Assembly (NCBI GenBank): GCA_963718295.1
Contig: CAVQYV010000011.1
Coordinates: 186,001-250,000, forward strand
Length of the DNA: 64,000 nt
Reading direction: 5' to 3'
Origin: CAVQYV01 sp963718295 [NCBI: uncultured Methylomirabilota bacterium]
GTDB lineage: Bacteria > Methylomirabilota > Methylomirabilia > CAVQYV01
The notes beneath the pieces are model-generated. The model searched no databases, was not told the DNA's origin, and was given only the letters and a program-made list of their open reading frames with translations. Positions within the stretch are counted from its first letter, which is position 1, and each line of letters begins with the position of its first letter. Shown piece after piece: positions 62,501 through 64,000 of the stretch. The translations under genes were made by a program, and so were the position numbers.

Positions 62501-62872
62501 CTGCCCCCCAAGAGAATCTTGATTATTGAGGATGAGAAGGAACTCGCGGAGGGTCTGCAGCGAATGCTTTCACTTTTTGGACACCAAGTGGATGTGGCTT
62601 TCGGGGGAAAAGAGGGGATTCGTCAATTCACGGGGGCGGGTTACGATCTAGTCTTCACCGATATGGGATTGCCCGATTTATCCGGCATCGACGTAGCCAA
62701 GGTCATCAAGGAAATACGGCCCCTAGTTCCCATCATTCTCATCACCGGCTGGGGCGAGCACATGGATCTGTCTCAAGTCAAGGACGCCGGCGTAGATAGC
62801 GTCCTGTCAAAGCCCTTCCGCCTGGTAGAGCTTCTGCAGGCAATCCGGGAAGCCAAGATCGATTCTCCATAA
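59597..62872 (+). CDS. Multi-GAF hybrid histidine kinase with receiver domain
   Basis: 1,091 residues, cytosolic, no membrane helices. About four GAF-type domains fill residues 20-700 (for example RVTISSIPVEVFDPW and the repeated ITQQE-, VANRSS-like stretches). The dimerisation helix carries phospho-acceptor H739 (GIAHDFNN). The ATPase domain has NLLFNAIDALP and DTGIGMSKDILERAFDPFFT then GSGLGLSLSYGI. The C-terminal receiver has phospho-acceptor D1022 (VFTDMGLPDLSG) and lysine in LSKPF. The input ligands are unknown. A distant response regulator or the internal receiver carries the output. Confidence 0.9.
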   Translation: MEKTNHPRQAHGLDLSSWKSFQNLIETVSSSLSLREVIQGLANGVVKDLAYPACYVNLYHPEEDNLSIAGFAPRGKLLEAVERILGLRVDDIRFPFKAIPIYGRIFQGEEFVVKEYSELVSPLIPSPMAHASQKIFGIKSILVTPLRSKQDLIGLFLVGNLEGDFSPEERETLRSVSRHAAIAIEKALLHEALDGAKREAEAMAEISQDLSSSLDFRRILRKIVRHARVLCQADLCAFALCDKDSGSATITEIEGARTQVYKNMKIYPGKGIGGKILETGRIWVTDDFLHDPRLSGDYHREAILEGIRSNMAVPILTQQEIAGILWVANRSSSTFKPAHQRILQKLSIHAGIAMLNARLYEESKEALHRQRSLMEIVAAINASLDQEEILATISRFATEFCHADACAILGVSEEGHLFLQGGHNLSAGFPRALEEARIFPGEMGASRVTISSIPVEVFDPWKKGELPSHVSAVLKKEGLRSYVTMALTREGKEIGALAVFRHGLHHYSPEQLDLLNTLTQHAAVSLERNLLYGEMEARTIRLSVLSDIAKSIGGPLESEEVFQSMLAKVERLVPFQVAFLYTFQEQRDSFAAQPLYQESPVPEPLDPREIPASETPASIAFFGKKSYAIENVRESDLSILQEVASLNSWGILSMLYIPILEEDRCHAVLGFGSSVASAYNSDQIQLLSDLSPYLALALKNASLFSELKSTLQELESAQKKILQAEKLKALGEMASGIAHDFNNLLATILVQAELCERRSGDPELQEWTRIIQRTALDGAETVRRLRSFYKQDADSETMTLDLNQIIEEVIHRTEPRWKDQAQSGGVFIELERDLQPLPPIMGNPSELRDVFTNLLFNAIDALPRGGKISISTRLRNKGLSGELVEVSLTDTGIGMSKDILERAFDPFFTTKGARGSGLGLSLSYGIIKRHQGEITLHSAPNLGTSVLLRFPSTHEFRGVEKSPLLGIDLPPKRILIIEDEKELAEGLQRMLSLFGHQVDVAFGGKEGIRQFTGAGYDLVFTDMGLPDLSGIDVAKVIKEIRPLVPIILITGWGEHMDLSQVKDAGVDSVLSKPFRLVELLQAIREAKIDSP

Positions 62873-63044
62873 GGCTTTTCCCCGAGATCCCTCCCGTCCG
62901 GAATCCCCAAGAAACCCTGCCAACTGCCGACGAGCCAAGGGGTTTCCTTGCTCCGGCGCTTGGAGCCTGCGAACTCAGTCTCACTCCTCCCTCCACTCGA
63001 AAGAAGTTAAGGCGATAGAAAAAGAAGCGGAATGGGAAGGTGGG

Positions 63045-64000
63045 CTAAAAGGAGAGGGTCGCGCACAGACAAGCCCTAAAGAGCTCCTTGGGCCGATTGA
63101 AGTAGCCGATTTCGAGGAGGGGAAATTCCTTTCGAAGGCTGCGCAGCATCTTCCGAATTCCCATGCCTTCCTCCTCCTGGCCGGAGATGATTCTCAGATA
63201 GAGATCGGGATCGATGGAGAGGTTGCGCATCTGGATCATATCCAGCTGAGTTGCCCGTACGAGATCCATCAGGCCCTCCACCTCCCTCCTCTGGTCGGTC
63301 ACGCCGGGAAAGACCAAGAGATTGAGGGAAACGAAGATTCCCCTGTTCTTGGCTCGACGGATAGATTCCACCACTTGATTGAGGCCGTAACCCCGGGGTC
63401 GGAAGTAGGCCTCATAGAGAATGGGATCCGTGGAATTCAAGCTGATTCGAATCGAATCCAGCCCCGCCCGGCAGAGTCCCTCGATCGCAGCGGGGTCGCT
63501 TCCATTGGTATTGAGATGGACCGTCCCCCGATCCGTTTCCTGCCTGATCCTTCGAATGGAGCTTTCCAGGAGGCCCACCTGCATCAAAGGCTCTCCTTCG
63601 CAGCCCTGGCCAAAACTCACGATCCCCTCCTCGGCAACCTGCAGGTGGCCCATCCCCACTTCTGCCACCTCCTCTACCGAGGGCACGAACTGGATGCGCT
63701 CTTGGGAGGCCGGGCAACAGTCCGAAGGCTGAAGGGAGATGCACCCGAGGCAGTTGGAGTTGCAGGAGGGAGAAGTGGGGAGAGGAGCCTCCCAACGGCC
63801 CAAGAAAAGATTCTTGGCGGCGAAGCAGTGATATTCGGTAGCGCAGCGGGCAAGTTGGCGAAGAAGCCGGTTCCGAGGAGCCTTTCGCAGCCGGGACTTC
63901 ACGTGGGCCACTACCTCCCGATCATCGTAATGGATGATCTCGGAATGGTCCACTGGATCCGTCCTTACCGCAGCCGCCACGAATCCCCCTTGGGTCCATC
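63045..64000 (-). CDS. Radical SAM protein, start beyond window
   Basis: At least 318 codons in frame. The cluster-binding cysteines are C-x3-C-x2-C in SCNSNCLGC, spaced like a subset of the radical SAM family. The typical following strands are present: GIVSFGQGCEGEPLMQ, TVHLNTNGSDPAAIEGLCRA and GLDSIRISLNSTD. A GTG at 63980 could start it, but the frame stays open to the window edge (WTQGGFVAAAVRTDP) and the N-terminal part looks native, so the gene is probably cut here. The end (LFRACLCATLSF) contains further cysteines. No specific reaction can be named. Confidence 0.8.
   Translation of the reverse strand, partial: WTQGGFVAAAVRTDPVDHSEIIHYDDREVVAHVKSRLRKAPRNRLLRQLARCATEYHCFAAKNLFLGRWEAPLPTSPSCNSNCLGCISLQPSDCCPASQERIQFVPSVEEVAEVGMGHLQVAEEGIVSFGQGCEGEPLMQVGLLESSIRRIRQETDRGTVHLNTNGSDPAAIEGLCRAGLDSIRISLNSTDPILYEAYFRPRGYGLNQVVESIRRAKNRGIFVSLNLLVFPGVTDQRREVEGLMDLVRATQLDMIQMRNLSIDPDLYLRIISGQEEEGMGIRKMLRSLRKEFPLLEIGYFNRPKELFRACLCATLSF

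Overview
The window is a stretch of chromosome, moderately GC-rich by eye, from a Gram-negative bacterium with an outer membrane: it carries lptC-lptA-lptB (lipopolysaccharide export), a sigma-54 factor, LptC-like and lipoprotein signals, and a full set of branched-chain amino-acid (HAAT) transporter genes. The mix (long HPF beside RapZ and RpoN, ExeA-type ATPase with a giant TPR protein, a MetF-MetV fusion, RtcB with archease, lone LarE, big GAF hybrid kinases, zinc-ribbon adenylate cyclases) resembles Desulfobacterota/former Deltaproteobacteria or neighbouring lineages such as Methylomirabilota. This placement is inference; no rRNA is present to settle it. No tRNA, rRNA or CRISPR array was recognised.

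Layout. 1-10.4 kb: a minus-strand housekeeping block, lptC-lptA-lptB-rpoN-hpf-rapZ-gcvH, a frameshifted 1,074-codon TPR protein, an ExeA-like ATPase and the start of lysC. 10.4-12.6 kb: a divergent DUF4388/response-regulator/GAF protein. 12.7-18.4 kb: livF-G-M-H with four-base overlaps, then a toxin-first PIN/Phd module, then a badly broken livK. 18.4-19.3 kb: an 899-bp IS5-family element with intact ends, a TTA target duplication and a dead transposase. 19.4-27.1 kb: two tandem paralogous zinc-ribbon/class III cyclase/AAA/TPR genes, both broken, with an RHH/MazF module between them. 27.4-33.1 kb: an EamA transporter, then a plus-strand set tpx (lipoprotein form)-pyridine nucleotide oxidoreductase-TVP38-DUF3047-sterol desaturase.

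33.2-41.4 kb is a defence-type region: radC, DUF3800, a small coupled ORF, hsdM, hsdS, hsdR and a divergent higBA module. 41.4-48 kb holds rtcB, archease, a MetF-MetV fusion, an ABC-2 exporter and larE. 48-64 kb is a mixture of secreted and envelope proteins (polysaccharide deacetylase, DUF4015 putative glycosidase, lipoproteins, PEBP), a cytoplasmic papain-like protease, an SDR, a PPC-domain protein followed by a 1,091-residue GAF hybrid histidine kinase, and a partial radical SAM gene.

A striking property is the number of single-base frameshifts. They are concentrated at 17-31 kb but also occur at 3.46, 35.19, 48.74 and 55.6 kb. Several lie in short homopolymers or tandem repeats, so residual assembly errors and real gene decay must be separated before calling pseudogenes. 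Promoters are unusually easy to see: at least eight have a perfect TTGACA, mostly with 17-bp spacing. Two toxin genes (vapC, higB) lie so close to their -10 boxes that their mRNAs should be leaderless. The best candidate for something undescribed is the hsdRSM operon that continues, by an ATGA overlap, into a small unknown protein and a DUF3800 protein.
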